Notes: generated by a model not told the origin, from the sequence alone. A stretch of DNA of 45,986 nt from Paenibacillus marchantiophytorum (GCF_014640555.1 NZ_BMHE01000014.1:101079-147064), one strand, 5' to 3'. Positions 32,592-41,681 are shown, counted from the first letter of the stretch. Numbers and translations: made by a program.

Positions 32592-32735
32592 CTGGAGGAA
32601 CTGGAACTTGGACCGGCACTTTGCATTGACACCCGACTGGTACTTGGACCGGCACCTGGCATTGGCACCCGACTGGTACTCGGACCGGCACCTGGACCGG
32701 TACTTACGTTTGTACCTTGACTGGTACTCGAACTT
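32592..32735. repeat. 36-bp minisatellite
   Basis: Two full 36-bp units (32601-32636 and 32637-32672) share CTGG(A/T)ACTTGGACCGGCAC and end CACCCGA. A third, longer and diverged unit follows, and shorter CTGGTACT(C/T)GGACC sub-repeats show within. The minus strand has open frames rich in Gly, Pro and Ser, but they cross the flanking terminator and inverted repeats, so I do not call a gene. Confidence 0.7.
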
Positions 32736-32781
32736 AAAATACAGCTCATCTGCGTCTGCCGCGCACACGGGCTATAAGCAA

Positions 32782-32804
32782 AAAAGAGCCCAGAGGACTC
32801 TTTT
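32782..32804 (-). terminator. Rho-independent terminator of the second MFS gene
   Basis: On the minus strand AAAAGAGTCC pairs with GGGCTCTTTT (one G-U pair, loop TCT), and the T-run continues. It begins about 10 bp after the stop codon at 32814. Confidence 0.85.
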
Positions 32805-32813
32805 CTGAAAACT

Positions 32814-34070
32814 CTATTCACTAGCAGCTTGAGGAGCAGCGCTGGCTTTATATTTTAACGAAGGCAGCATGATTAGCACACCAACAACAAACAGCGCTGC
32901 TGCTGTGAAGTAAATGGCTTCCAAGGAGAAGGACGCTTTGAGCGTTCCGGCCAAACTCATCGTGATAACCATCGCGCCCATGAACAGGGGATTCAAGATT
33001 CCGTTAACACGTCCGACGAAAGATTCCTCCGTATTTCCCATAATCATCGTGTTGATGCCAATTTGGATAGCAGGCATAACAAATCCAGAGAGGAATTGCA
33101 TGACAAGCGCTAACCAAAGAAGATGCGTCGTTCCGATGACAGCGAATGTGACCACACTTACTGCCATTCCTAGAGTCAGCATGGCTTGCGGGAGCATTTT
33201 TTTGGAGAAAACCATGGTAACGCCGCCACCGATGATCATCGCAATCCCATTGCTAGCCATGAACCATTGCAGATTCTCTTTGGGCAGCCCCAGATTTTCG
33301 GTTACGACATAAAGGCCAAGCGGACTAATTAATCCAATAGCAAGTCCCGCAACCGCGAAACAGCCGCCTAAAGTAACCAGCATGCGGTTCTTGAGCACGT
33401 AACGGAAGCCTTGCCCCATTTCAGCCCAGATATGCGTTGTCCGCGGTTCTGCTCCTTTTTCTACTTTCCGATCGGCAGGCAAGAACATAAGCATCAATGC
33501 TGAGAGCAGGAAACATACGCCCATAATCGCTACAGCTATTTCGATCCCAAAATGATAGTAGACGAATGTCCCCATAATAGGGCCTAAAATCATGAATATT
33601 GCCATCATGGACTGATAAAGCGACATTCCCATTTGCATTTGCGAGTCCGGCACATGAACTTTGAACAGCTTCATCCCGGATGGTTGGGAAAATTGGGATA
33701 GAATCGACGATACTAACGTGGCAAAAAAGATCGCTTTCCATGACCCATAATATAACGTAATCATAATAATAAAAACGGACACGGCGCTAAGAATATCGCA
33801 CCAGACCATCGTCAACTTAGGCCTCCAGCGATCCGCAAAAGCACCACCAATAAAGGAGAAAATAAATATTGGCGCAAACTCGGCAACTGAAATTAAAGAT
33901 AACGATTTGGGATCATTATTGGTCATATCCGTGACATAAAGAAGAATCGCAAAGTTGCGAATCCAAATCCCCACTTGGAGAAAAACACCTGATAGCATAA
34001 TCGACTGCACGAAACGATTGGAGAAAAAAGTCCGCATCGTCGGCGCGCCGCTTGAAGCACCTTGAGACAT
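32814..34070 (-). CDS. MFS transporter (DHA3, macrolide-efflux-like)
   Basis: The product has 418 residues and about twelve membrane helices. The N-terminus VQSIMLSGVFLQVGIWIRNF and the segment FIFSFIGGAFADRWRPKLTM carry the loop 2-3 motif (GxxxDRxxRR-like), and SFVGRVNGILNPLFMGA is typical of DHA3 drug exporters. The likely role is efflux of a small molecule; the substrate is unknown. AAGGGGTG lies 7 nt before the ATG. It stands alone between its terminator and the palindromes at 34193-34219, so it is probably not part of the amino-sugar operon that ends at 34226. Confidence 0.88.
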   Translation of the reverse strand: MSQGASSGAPTMRTFFSNRFVQSIMLSGVFLQVGIWIRNFAILLYVTDMTNNDPKSLSLISVAEFAPIFIFSFIGGAFADRWRPKLTMVWCDILSAVSVFIIMITLYYGSWKAIFFATLVSSILSQFSQPSGMKLFKVHVPDSQMQMGMSLYQSMMAIFMILGPIMGTFVYYHFGIEIAVAIMGVCFLLSALMLMFLPADRKVEKGAEPRTTHIWAEMGQGFRYVLKNRMLVTLGGCFAVAGLAIGLISPLGLYVVTENLGLPKENLQWFMASNGIAMIIGGGVTMVFSKKMLPQAMLTLGMAVSVVTFAVIGTTHLLWLALVMQFLSGFVMPAIQIGINTMIMGNTEESFVGRVNGILNPLFMGAMVITMSLAGTLKASFSLEAIYFTAAALFVVGVLIMLPSLKYKASAAPQAASE

Positions 34071-34192
34071 AGAAAAACACCCCTTCGAGATTAGATTGCT
34101 TTATCAAACTTGACCTCCAACCTGCGTGCCAGGAAGAAAGAAGTTTCATAACCTTTTCTAATTTATCGAAAAAGATGTTTATCGTACAGTGC

Positions 34193-34219
34193 CATTTGTC
34201 ATATGACTAGTCACAAATG
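34193..34219. promoter_or_regulatory. Overlapping palindromes upstream of the second MFS gene
   Basis: CATTTGT (34193-34199) and ACAAATG (34213-34219) enclose two overlapping perfect 10-bp palindromes, GTCATATGAC (34198-34207) and TGACTAGTCA (34204-34213). It lies 123 bp before the MFS start and just after the ROK gene stop, so it is an operator candidate or a transcript-end hairpin. Confidence 0.45.
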
Positions 34220-34225
34220 AATAAG

Positions 34226-35233
34226 TCAGTTATCGTTTCTCGTCATCAGAAGCGCTGCGCCTACGGCGCCTGCCGAGGAGCCTAGCGCAGAAGCCACGAA
34301 TCGCACTTGACTGCGAATCGAAGGCAGACAGCGCTCCTCGATGATCTCGCGCATCGGAGCCAGGAGCGGCTCGCCGATATGCGAAGCGCCGCCGCCAAGA
34401 ACGACCACCTGCGGATTCAGCAGGTGGAAGATGCTGACGAGCCCGATGCCGAGGGCTCGTCCTGCTTCGCGCAGGATGCCGCTTGCATCGGCATCCCCTT
34501 CCGCGGCTGCAGCCGCGACCAACCGCGCATCGACGCGGTCCGGGTCGCCTCCCGCGAGCCGCGCGAGGGCGCCGTGGCTGCTGGCGCCCTCGGCTGCGCG
34601 GCGCACGTGCTCAGCGCCGCGACGGCCTATCGCAGTGCCTGACGCATAGAGCTCCAGGCACCCCACATTCCCGCAGGGACAGAGCATCCCATTGCCATCA
34701 ATGGTAATGTGACCAAGCTCCCCTGCGTTGTGGTTCGTTCCGGCGATCAAGCGGCCGCCGGATATAATGCCCCCGCCGATCCCCGTGGAGATCGTCACGA
34801 ACAAGCAGTCCGGCGAGCCTTCGCCCGCGCCGGCCAGCCATTCGCCAGCCGCAGCCGCGGTGGCGTCATTCTCCAGCCGGACCGCGCATGCGAAGCGGTC
34901 CGACAGCACGCTGGCGACGGCAACGTCGCGCCAGCCGAGGTTCGAGGCGTAGGTGACGACACCCTTCGCCGTGTCCAGCGTGCCCGCGGTGGCAACGCCA
35001 ATCCCGCGAACGATGCCGCGGCCGCCGGGCGACGCCGCGAGCAAGCCCTCGATCAGGCTGCCCAGCCGATCGAGAACCGAATCCGCCCCCTGCTTCGCCA
35101 AGGTGGGAATCTCTTCCTGCGCGATGATGCTGCCATCGCTTGCAACGAGAGCGGCCAACATCTTCGTGCCGCCCAAATCAACGCCTACATAATATTCGCG
35201 TAGGCTTCCATCTTGTTTCTCTTCCCCACTCAT
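34226..35233 (-). CDS. ROK-family sugar kinase (GlcNAc/glucose type)
   Basis: The product has about 335 residues. It shows the ATP phosphate-binding motif VGVDLGGTKMLAAL, the catalytic-region sequence LENDATAAAAGEW, TISTGIGGGIISGG, and the zinc site GELGHITIDGNG with CPCGNVGCLE. ROK enzymes phosphorylate glucose, GlcNAc, ManNAc or fructose; placement after a NagZ-type enzyme favours GlcNAc or a related amino sugar. ATG at 35233 has AAGGAG 9 nt upstream; GTG at 35254 is the alternative. The gene is strikingly GC-rich (50 of 60 bases at 34561-34620), unlike the rest of the operon, which suggests a separate origin or composition drift. It is the last gene of the operon. Confidence 0.9.
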   Translation of the reverse strand: MSGEEKQDGSLREYYVGVDLGGTKMLAALVASDGSIIAQEEIPTLAKQGADSVLDRLGSLIEGLLAASPGGRGIVRGIGVATAGTLDTAKGVVTYASNLGWRDVAVASVLSDRFACAVRLENDATAAAAGEWLAGAGEGSPDCLFVTISTGIGGGIISGGRLIAGTNHNAGELGHITIDGNGMLCPCGNVGCLELYASGTAIGRRGAEHVRRAAEGASSHGALARLAGGDPDRVDARLVAAAAAEGDADASGILREAGRALGIGLVSIFHLLNPQVVVLGGGASHIGEPLLAPMREIIEERCLPSIRSQVRFVASALGSSAGAVGAALLMTRNDN

Positions 35234-35263
35234 CTCTTCGCTCTCCTTGTTCACCGTCAGACC

Positions 35264-36895
35264 TCAGTACTGCCTCCAGCCAATCGGATATTGTTCCGAT
35301 AACGTAACAGGCAGTCGTCCAACCGGTTTTTCTTTCCCCAGCAGTACATTCGCAAGCGACACCATCGCCAATGGACGATTTTCGTAACAAGCCAAATACG
35401 TTTTCACTTCAGGAAACTCAAGTAAATCATACGGGTTGCGGCCTGCAGCTACAATGAAATGCAGTCCTTCCTTTTGCGCCAAGGTTTTGACCAAGCTTGT
35501 CTGTCCAGTGGAGAAAGTGGCATTGTAGGTCACGATAACCACTTGTTTCTTGCCTGCACAAGCTTCCAGAACACCTGCAATTTCCGTATCTGTCGGGTAC
35601 AATCCTAAGTATACCTCATCAACGGATTTTCCGCTGATTTCTGCAAGCGTACTGCCCAACGTCCCTTGGCGGTCAACAACCTCATCGATTTCTGTTCCTG
35701 TTTGTACTTCCGTCCATATTACCAATGTAGGCTCATTCAGATCAAGTGCTTTGCCAACTTCATCTTTGACCAATGTAATGCTTTTGCGGCTAAGCTCTTT
35801 GGCCAGAAGCTGATGCTCCGGAGTAGAAATCGGTTCGGTCGGAACTGGAGCAAGCGAGGCGAAGTTAATTTCCCGCTTATATTTGTAAGTCATAACACGC
35901 AGTACCGATTCATCAATACGCGACTCTGGAATACGTCCACTCTCAACGGCCGCTATGACCGCTTCGATCGCCGCTACTTGACGATCAAGCCTATGACTGA
36001 CGAGAATGATATCCGATCCAGCCTCAATAGCGCGAACAGCGCCTTCCGCGACGCCGATTCCCTCAGAGATCGCCTTCATTTCCAGGCAATCGGTCACAAT
36101 CAGTCCTTGGAAACTAAGTTGTTCACGCAACAATTCCGTTAGAATACGGTATGACAACGTAGAGGGAACGCCGTTCTCCTCAAGCGCAGCGAACACCACG
36201 TGAGCGGTCATAATCGCATCTACGCCACCTTCAATCGCTTTCACGAACGGGGCTAACTCCAGCTCCATCAACCGTTCCATGCTGTGGGGCACAACAGGCA
36301 GATCATGATGCGAGTCTTCCGACGTGTCGCCGTGACCTGGGAAATGCTTAACCGTAGCAATTACGCCCATATCCTGCAAGCCCTTCACCGCATGTGTTCC
36401 CATATCACTCACAATCGCTGCGGTTTCACCATAAGAACGCACGCCGATGACGGGATTCAAACGATTATTGTTGATATCCAAACAAGGCGCGAAATTCATG
36501 TTAACACCCATTTGGCGAAGTTCCTTCCCCATCACTTTCGAACTTGCATATACGCCTGCTGGAGCAAAAGCGGCCCCGAGCGCCATGTTGCCTGGAAGCA
36601 GCGTCGCTCCTTTTTCAATGCGCGATACCATCCCGCCTTCTTGGTCTACCGCAATGAACAAGGGTTGTCCGCCGCTTTGCTGACTCAGCGTTTGCAGGTC
36701 ATTCGACAAATGGGCGAGTTGATGCGCATCATTCACATTTCTCCGAAAATAGATCACACCGCCAAGGCCGTATTTTTCTATTAATTGAGTAATAGCTTCA
36801 TTCGGTTCCAAGGACTCAAAGCCACAGATAAACAATTGACCTACTTTTTGACGCAAAGTTAAGGGTTGATGTGAGTTAGTAGATGACAATGACAT
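35264..36895 (-). CDS. GH3 beta-N-acetylhexosaminidase (NagZ type)
   Basis: The product has 543 residues. The NagZ signature KHFPGHGDTSEDSHHDLP (about 184-201) carries the His acid/base loop special to this GH3 subgroup. IAVDQEGGMVSRI is the substrate-binding segment, and the nucleophile is D269 in VTDCLEM. A C-terminal (alpha/beta) sandwich domain follows. No signal peptide is visible, so it acts in the cytosol on imported GlcNAc-containing oligosaccharides, such as chitobiose or muropeptide disaccharides. ATG at 36895 is 10 nt after AAGGAG; a GTG at 36904 is too close to it. It lies between the permeases and the ROK kinase, so hydrolysis and phosphorylation follow import directly. Confidence 0.92.
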   Translation of the reverse strand: MSLSSTNSHQPLTLRQKVGQLFICGFESLEPNEAITQLIEKYGLGGVIYFRRNVNDAHQLAHLSNDLQTLSQQSGGQPLFIAVDQEGGMVSRIEKGATLLPGNMALGAAFAPAGVYASSKVMGKELRQMGVNMNFAPCLDINNNRLNPVIGVRSYGETAAIVSDMGTHAVKGLQDMGVIATVKHFPGHGDTSEDSHHDLPVVPHSMERLMELELAPFVKAIEGGVDAIMTAHVVFAALEENGVPSTLSYRILTELLREQLSFQGLIVTDCLEMKAISEGIGVAEGAVRAIEAGSDIILVSHRLDRQVAAIEAVIAAVESGRIPESRIDESVLRVMTYKYKREINFASLAPVPTEPISTPEHQLLAKELSRKSITLVKDEVGKALDLNEPTLVIWTEVQTGTEIDEVVDRQGTLGSTLAEISGKSVDEVYLGLYPTDTEIAGVLEACAGKKQVVIVTYNATFSTGQTSLVKTLAQKEGLHFIVAAGRNPYDLLEFPEVKTYLACYENRPLAMVSLANVLLGKEKPVGRLPVTLSEQYPIGWRQY

Positions 36896-36922
36896 GAATG
36901 ACACGCTCCTTGATATAGGTGA

Positions 36923-37738
36923 TTAGGCTTTAACACTTGCAATGATACGCTTCTGTACGATCAGATAAATAAGAACAACAGGAATCAGACTAAACATAAT
37001 CGCTGCGCACAAAGAACCATAGTTCATATTCAATTGATCATAAAAGGCTACCATGCTGACAGGCAGTGTCCGAAACTTCTCTTTGGTCAAAAATAAATTA
37101 GCCATCATAAATTCATTCCAGTTGCTGAGAAAATCGAGCATAAATACGGGAACCAAAGGCGGTCCTGCCAAGGGGACAATGACGCGCCATAGAATGCCAT
37201 AAATCGATAAGCCGTCCATGATTCCCGCTTCCTCTAATTCACTCGGAATCGATTTCATCATCGCGCTCACCATAAACACAGTCAAGGGCAGCCCCATCGT
37301 TATGTAGGGCAGAATTAAAGCAAGCGGTGTATTATACAACTGCAAATCCCTGAGCAGCAGCAACAAAGGGATGAGCAGTGATCCAACAGGAACAATCAGG
37401 GCAAGCAGCAGCACACGTCCTATCACTTTACTTATCCTTGCAAACTTCATTCGGGTCAGGGCATATGAGGTTGCTGTTCCCAACGTAAGCGTAACGACTG
37501 CGGATACAACTGAAATAAACAAGCTGTTCATAAAATATTGACTGATATGAGTACCTGTCCAGGCATTCCAATAATTCGCCACCAGCAACTCCTGCGGCAA
37601 AGACCAGGGTGAGGCAATAATCTCTTTATTCGTTTTGAAAGAAGAATTCAACACCCAAAGTAATGGAAACAAGCTAATTCCTATATAAATCGCAAGGACA
37701 GCATGCGGGAAGACACGGCGCAAAGGATTTCCCTTCAA
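36923..37738 (-). CDS. Carbohydrate ABC transporter permease (MalG-like)
   Basis: The product has 271 residues and six membrane helices, with the N-terminal pattern ISLFPLLWVLNSSFKTNKEI and the EAA loop EEAGIMDGLSIYGILWRVIV. The start is TTG at 37738, overlapping the stop of the partner permease by 4 bp, with GAGG 7 nt upstream. It forms the membrane channel with the preceding gene product and takes sugar from the lipoprotein at 38631-39989. Resemblance to chitobiose (Das/Ngc-type) importers is inferred from context, not from a specific motif. Confidence 0.92.
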   Translation of the reverse strand: MKGNPLRRVFPHAVLAIYIGISLFPLLWVLNSSFKTNKEIIASPWSLPQELLVANYWNAWTGTHISQYFMNSLFISVVSAVVTLTLGTATSYALTRMKFARISKVIGRVLLLALIVPVGSLLIPLLLLLRDLQLYNTPLALILPYITMGLPLTVFMVSAMMKSIPSELEEAGIMDGLSIYGILWRVIVPLAGPPLVPVFMLDFLSNWNEFMMANLFLTKEKFRTLPVSMVAFYDQLNMNYGSLCAAIMFSLIPVVLIYLIVQKRIIASVKA

Positions 37739-38619
37739 TAACGCACCTCCTCCTGTTTATCTGTCAACAGGCCAAATACGGCGGTCAGTATTCCCGTAAA
37801 CAACAGAATGAGCAGAGCGATGCTGTTAGCAAAGCCATACTCCCCAATTCGGTATGCTTTTTTATACATATAAGTAGCCATGACCTCGGTGATGCCGTAT
37901 GGATTCCCGCCAGTCATCACGAAGACGATGTCCAAAGCTTTCATCGCTCCGATCATGCTCAGCAGCATCATGACGATGATGATCGGCCGCAATAAAGGAA
38001 GCGTAATCCACCAAGTCTGCCGAAAGCCGGCCGCCCCATCGATTTCAGCAGCCTCCAGAATCGTCTTAGGGATGGTATAAATGGCAGAAACAACAAGGAC
38101 AACATAGAAGCCAATCCATTGCCAAGCATTTGTAACTAAAATGGAGAGCATCGCCGTTGACGCTTCTGCCAACCAAACATGCTGCCAAGCGGCTAATCCA
38201 ATCGTTGCCAGCACTTGATTGAGCAGCCCAGCCTGCGGATGATAGATGAAGCTCCAGATGACACCGACAACAGCCGTTGAGAGAATCGTAGGGAGGAAGA
38301 TCATCGTTTTGTATAGGCTCTTCCCGCGTCTGACTTTGCTGACCAAGAGTGCGAGACAGACAATCACTGGAATCTGTACCCCGATTGAAAAGCATATAAA
38401 CGTGATATTATTTCTTACCGCTATCCAAAAATATTTATCCTGAAATGCGGTCACGAAGTTCGTCAGACCATTAAAACGGGCGGGCATAATTCCGTTCCAC
38501 TGTGTGAAGCCATACCGCAGAGACATCATCAATGGGTATAGAAAGAACACAGAAATTAACACCAGTGTCGGAATCGTAAACATGGCGTAAGCCCACGGGT
38601 TCTTACCTATTTTATTCAT
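37735..38619 (-). CDS. Carbohydrate ABC transporter permease (MalF-like)
   Basis: The product has 294 residues and six membrane helices, with AYAMFTIPTLVLISVFFLYP at the N-terminus, LRYGFTQWNG, and the EAA loop EAAEIDGAAGFRQTWWITLP. ATG at 38619 follows AGGA by 6 nt and lies 11 bp after the binding-protein stop. It pairs with the downstream MalG-like permease by translational coupling. No ATPase gene is in the operon, so a shared MsmX-like subunit elsewhere is expected. Confidence 0.92.
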   Translation of the reverse strand: MNKIGKNPWAYAMFTIPTLVLISVFFLYPLMMSLRYGFTQWNGIMPARFNGLTNFVTAFQDKYFWIAVRNNITFICFSIGVQIPVIVCLALLVSKVRRGKSLYKTMIFLPTILSTAVVGVIWSFIYHPQAGLLNQVLATIGLAAWQHVWLAEASTAMLSILVTNAWQWIGFYVVLVVSAIYTIPKTILEAAEIDGAAGFRQTWWITLPLLRPIIIVMMLLSMIGAMKALDIVFVMTGGNPYGITEVMATYMYKKAYRIGEYGFANSIALLILLFTGILTAVFGLLTDKQEEVRY

Positions 38620-38630
38620 GCATTATCCTA

Positions 38631-39989
38631 TTATCTGGTATGAGTTTCTTCCTTATTCGAAGCTTCCTGCTGCTTCTGTATTTCACTCATGAGAGAAGCA
38701 GGATTCGTTCTGCCTCCGATTAATTCTTGCATACCACGCTCTAATTTTTCACGCACCTTCGTCTGAATACGGGAATCGAAGGCCGGAAAAGCGCCTTTGC
38801 TGTCTGCAAACACGGTTAAGATTTGGGTAATCAGCGGATTCACATTGCTGGTGTCCTGAAGTTTCATAGCTGGAGGCATGCCTTCCTCAATCAGCTGTCT
38901 TTTTTGCATAGGCTCGTTATACATTTGTCTAATAAATTCTTTGATTGCCACAAGCTGGGCTGGCGTCACTTTTTTGGAGAAACCATATGCATTCGACCAA
39001 CCGCCATTAATATAGCCATCGCCGGGGCCTCCCATCGAAGGAAAACTCATAAACCCGACATCATGCACGATAGCTGATTTCTCCGGATCCAACAGCGGCG
39101 TATTCGCCCAGCTGCCATCGAACATGAAAGCCGCTTCGCCGCTGCTGAATTTATTTTGCTGTTCGGCATAGGACAAGGCCAAGCTTCCTTCTTGGAAGTA
39201 GCCATTTTTCACTAACAAATGATACTTCTCGAAGGCGTCAACAACATTCGCATCCGTCCATTTTTTGCTGCCATCCAAGATTCCTTCTATCGTATCGCTG
39301 CCAGCAGTCCGCACCCACATCGTGTTGCTCATCATATTAATAACCCAGGAATCCTTGGCCGCTACGGCAAATGGGGTCACTTTCTTCGCTTTAAACGCTG
39401 CCGCGGCAGCCAGCAGTTCCTCCCAGGTTCGCGGCGGAGCGATTTGGGCCTGCGCTAACAACTTCTTGTTATAATACAAGCCTTCAACATAACCAGCCAT
39501 GGGAATGCCATAAATTTTACCGTCAACAGTAAACTCTTCAAAACTATAGAATTTATCCATTAATCCTAGCTCACCTAGTATGGGAGTCAGATCCAACAGC
39601 CGATCGGCTTTGACATAATCCTTCGTATCGGTGCCGCCGAACAGGTCAAATATTTCTGGTGGATTGCCCGCGGCCATCTCAGATCTCAGCTTTTCGAAAC
39701 GATTGACTTTGTCCTCAACCCCATCCAAGGTAATAGACAGGCCAGGTACTTTCGCTTCGGTTGCTTTCACGACCTCCTGCAGCATCGCCAGCCGTTTCTT
39801 CTGCGTATCCTTCACTTGCGTATGGCGAATGGTCAGCATAACCGTTTCCACTTTCTGAGTTTGACGATTGGCCGAGTCACCCGTATTGCGGATATTCTGC
39901 TCTCTGTTCAAGTTTAAACCGCTGCAAGCTGATACGATGAATGTTGCAGCTATTGCGCCAGCAACCGAAATCAACGCTCTAGTTCTCAT
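38631..39989 (-). CDS. Sugar-binding lipoprotein of the amino-sugar importer
   Basis: The product has 452 residues with a lipoprotein signal peptide ending FIVSAC (Cys 22 lipidated). A family 1 extracellular solute-binding fold follows: FEKLRSEMAAGNPPEIFDLF, GKIYGIPMAGYVEGLYYNKK, SSGEAAFMFDGSWA and GYINGGWSNAYGFSKK. ATG at 39989 lies 9 nt after AAAGGAG. It captures the oligosaccharide at the membrane surface. It is the first structural gene after the two-component pair, preceded by its own promoter region (40020-40082) with repeats suited to the AraC-type regulator. Confidence 0.9.
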   Translation of the reverse strand: MRTRALISVAGAIAATFIVSACSGLNLNREQNIRNTGDSANRQTQKVETVMLTIRHTQVKDTQKKRLAMLQEVVKATEAKVPGLSITLDGVEDKVNRFEKLRSEMAAGNPPEIFDLFGGTDTKDYVKADRLLDLTPILGELGLMDKFYSFEEFTVDGKIYGIPMAGYVEGLYYNKKLLAQAQIAPPRTWEELLAAAAAFKAKKVTPFAVAAKDSWVINMMSNTMWVRTAGSDTIEGILDGSKKWTDANVVDAFEKYHLLVKNGYFQEGSLALSYAEQQNKFSSGEAAFMFDGSWANTPLLDPEKSAIVHDVGFMSFPSMGGPGDGYINGGWSNAYGFSKKVTPAQLVAIKEFIRQMYNEPMQKRQLIEEGMPPAMKLQDTSNVNPLITQILTVFADSKGAFPAFDSRIQTKVREKLERGMQELIGGRTNPASLMSEIQKQQEASNKEETHTR

Positions 39990-40019
39990 CTCATTGAACT
40001 CCTTTGGGCTTGCCATCTA

Positions 40020-40082
40020 AGTATAAAATATCGGATCTTTGCTCTGTAGACCCACAAATTTCTTATTAAGGGGCAAATTTCT
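40020..40082 (-). promoter_or_regulatory. Probable regulator-dependent promoter of the amino-sugar operon
   Basis: On the minus strand AGAAATTTG occurs twice (complement at 40074-40082 and 40055-40063) with a 19-bp period. A TATACT -10 hexamer follows (complement at 40020-40025) with no good -35. Direct repeats just upstream of a weak -35 are the usual layout for AraC-type activators such as YesN. Confidence 0.6.
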
Positions 40083-41681
40083 CTACTTCACATCTTTGCG
40101 CTTATCTCGATACTCAGATGGAATTTCACCGGTAAATTTCTGAAAAACCTTCGTGAAATAACGGCGCTCCAAATAACCGCACGATTTCCCGATCTCCGTA
40201 ATACTTTTGTCACTGAGCAGCAGCATCGACTTAGCCAGTTCCATCCGGTGCTTGGTGACGTACTCAACAAATGTCTCTCCAAAATACTGCTTGAACAGTA
40301 AGCTGAAGTAGCTGGAACTGATCCCAAGAGAACTCGCAACATCCTCAATGCCGAAATCATTGGCATAGTGCGTTCGAATATATTCCTTCGCAGCTGCCAT
40401 TAGCAGCTCGCTATTTTTCTTCTTATTCGTTCCTTCCAAACCGATCGCGACCAGTTGAACCATGACCTGAAGCAGATGTTGAATGCATTCACTCTTGTCC
40501 AATAGACGCCAAATCTGCTCCTCTTCGTGAATGTCTACAGAATTCATTTCCCGCAGTTCCCGCAATAGGTGAAGAATGAGAAAATGCAGCATCTGATAGG
40601 CTCTGGCAAATGAACTGTCAGGCAGCCCTTCCAGCAGCAGTTTCAGACGATTCAAGGCATCCTCGGTCTTGCCGCGGTTCAACTGTTTCAGCCCAGCAAC
40701 AATCTCCTCGACCAGAAACCACAGCGAATTGCTGGCATCCGAAAGCTCTTTGGATTCCTTATAGATCAGCACACATTGCTGTTTTCCCAGATTCAGCTGA
40801 AAAAATCTTTGCAGCTTGCGGTACGTTTCCGACAATTGATGCAATCCTACGGCTACCGGAAAAAATCCGACACTGATCCCTAATTTCACGGATTGCAATA
40901 CGTTGCTTTGCAGCCGCAGCGCGATTTCATTTAATTTCGCCTGCACTTGGCTTTCATCCGCGTCCTCCCATTGGATCAGCAGGCACCATTCCCCTTCCCT
41001 CATCTGAAGGACAGAGAATTTCAACTGCTCATCTGTCAAAGAGTCCTGCAGCACATTGCGCACAGCGAAATTCCAAAGCTTCCGTTCCTGTTCGGTCCAA
41101 GGAAGCGATTTCTGCGAATAATTATCAACATCAATCATAGCGAACAGATAAGTCAGTGTTTCAAGATCCATATTATCGATCGGCAGAAGCGTATGCGTTG
41201 TAATTTCCGTATAATTCATCAAGACATCCTGCAAAATCTTCTCATAGGCCAAATTTTTCATTTTGCCCCACTTCATCTGTTCCTCCAGATGACTGATCTT
41301 TCTCTCTCTCATTTCATTGGCCAGTTTGTTAATACTATTCTCTAACTCTTCATAATTAATGGGTTTTAAAATGTAATCACTGACACCCACCCGCATCAAA
41401 GAACGCGCATATTCGAAATCTTGATACCCGGTGACCATCAGCACCGTACATTCCTCATTGATTTCACGCAGTTTTTGCACAAACGTTATCCCATCCATCA
41501 GCGGCATTCGAATGTCACTCATCACTATATCAGGGACATGCATTTCACAAAGTTCCAGTGCCTCTAACCCATTCTTGGCTGTGCCCACAATATCAATCTC
41601 AAGTTCATCCCAAGGGATTACTGCCTGCAAATTCCGTAAAATATTAGGCTCATCATCGGCCAAAATTGCCTTGAGTCTCAT
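40083..41681 (-). CDS. AraC-type response regulator (YesN-like)
   Basis: The product has 532 residues. The N-terminal receiver has acidic residues D9 and D10, phosphoacceptor D56 (DIVMSDIRMP) and K106 (DYILKPIN). A long middle region (about 125-420) is followed by a C-terminal AraC double helix-turn-helix: EDVASSLGISSSYFSLLFKQ and ITEIGKSCGYLERRYFTKVF, ending at GEIPSEYRDK. It is encoded just after, and overlapping by 4 bp, its cognate sensor kinase. It is the likely activator of the downstream transport and hydrolysis genes, through repeats at 40055-40082. Confidence 0.93.
   Translation of the reverse strand: MRLKAILADDEPNILRNLQAVIPWDELEIDIVGTAKNGLEALELCEMHVPDIVMSDIRMPLMDGITFVQKLREINEECTVLMVTGYQDFEYARSLMRVGVSDYILKPINYEELENSINKLANEMRERKISHLEEQMKWGKMKNLAYEKILQDVLMNYTEITTHTLLPIDNMDLETLTYLFAMIDVDNYSQKSLPWTEQERKLWNFAVRNVLQDSLTDEQLKFSVLQMREGEWCLLIQWEDADESQVQAKLNEIALRLQSNVLQSVKLGISVGFFPVAVGLHQLSETYRKLQRFFQLNLGKQQCVLIYKESKELSDASNSLWFLVEEIVAGLKQLNRGKTEDALNRLKLLLEGLPDSSFARAYQMLHFLILHLLRELREMNSVDIHEEEQIWRLLDKSECIQHLLQVMVQLVAIGLEGTNKKKNSELLMAAAKEYIRTHYANDFGIEDVASSLGISSSYFSLLFKQYFGETFVEYVTKHRMELAKSMLLLSDKSITEIGKSCGYLERRYFTKVFQKFTGEIPSEYRDKRKDVK

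Noticed and set aside
32416..32821. Gly/Pro/Ser-rich minus-strand proteins over the minisatellite
   Set aside because: They cross inverted repeats and the MFS terminator, have no ribosome site, and all three frames look alike in composition.
34307..35203. Several plus-strand proteins opposite the ROK gene
   Set aside because: They are antisense frames made open by the extreme GC content; none has a family motif, while the minus strand encodes a full ROK kinase.
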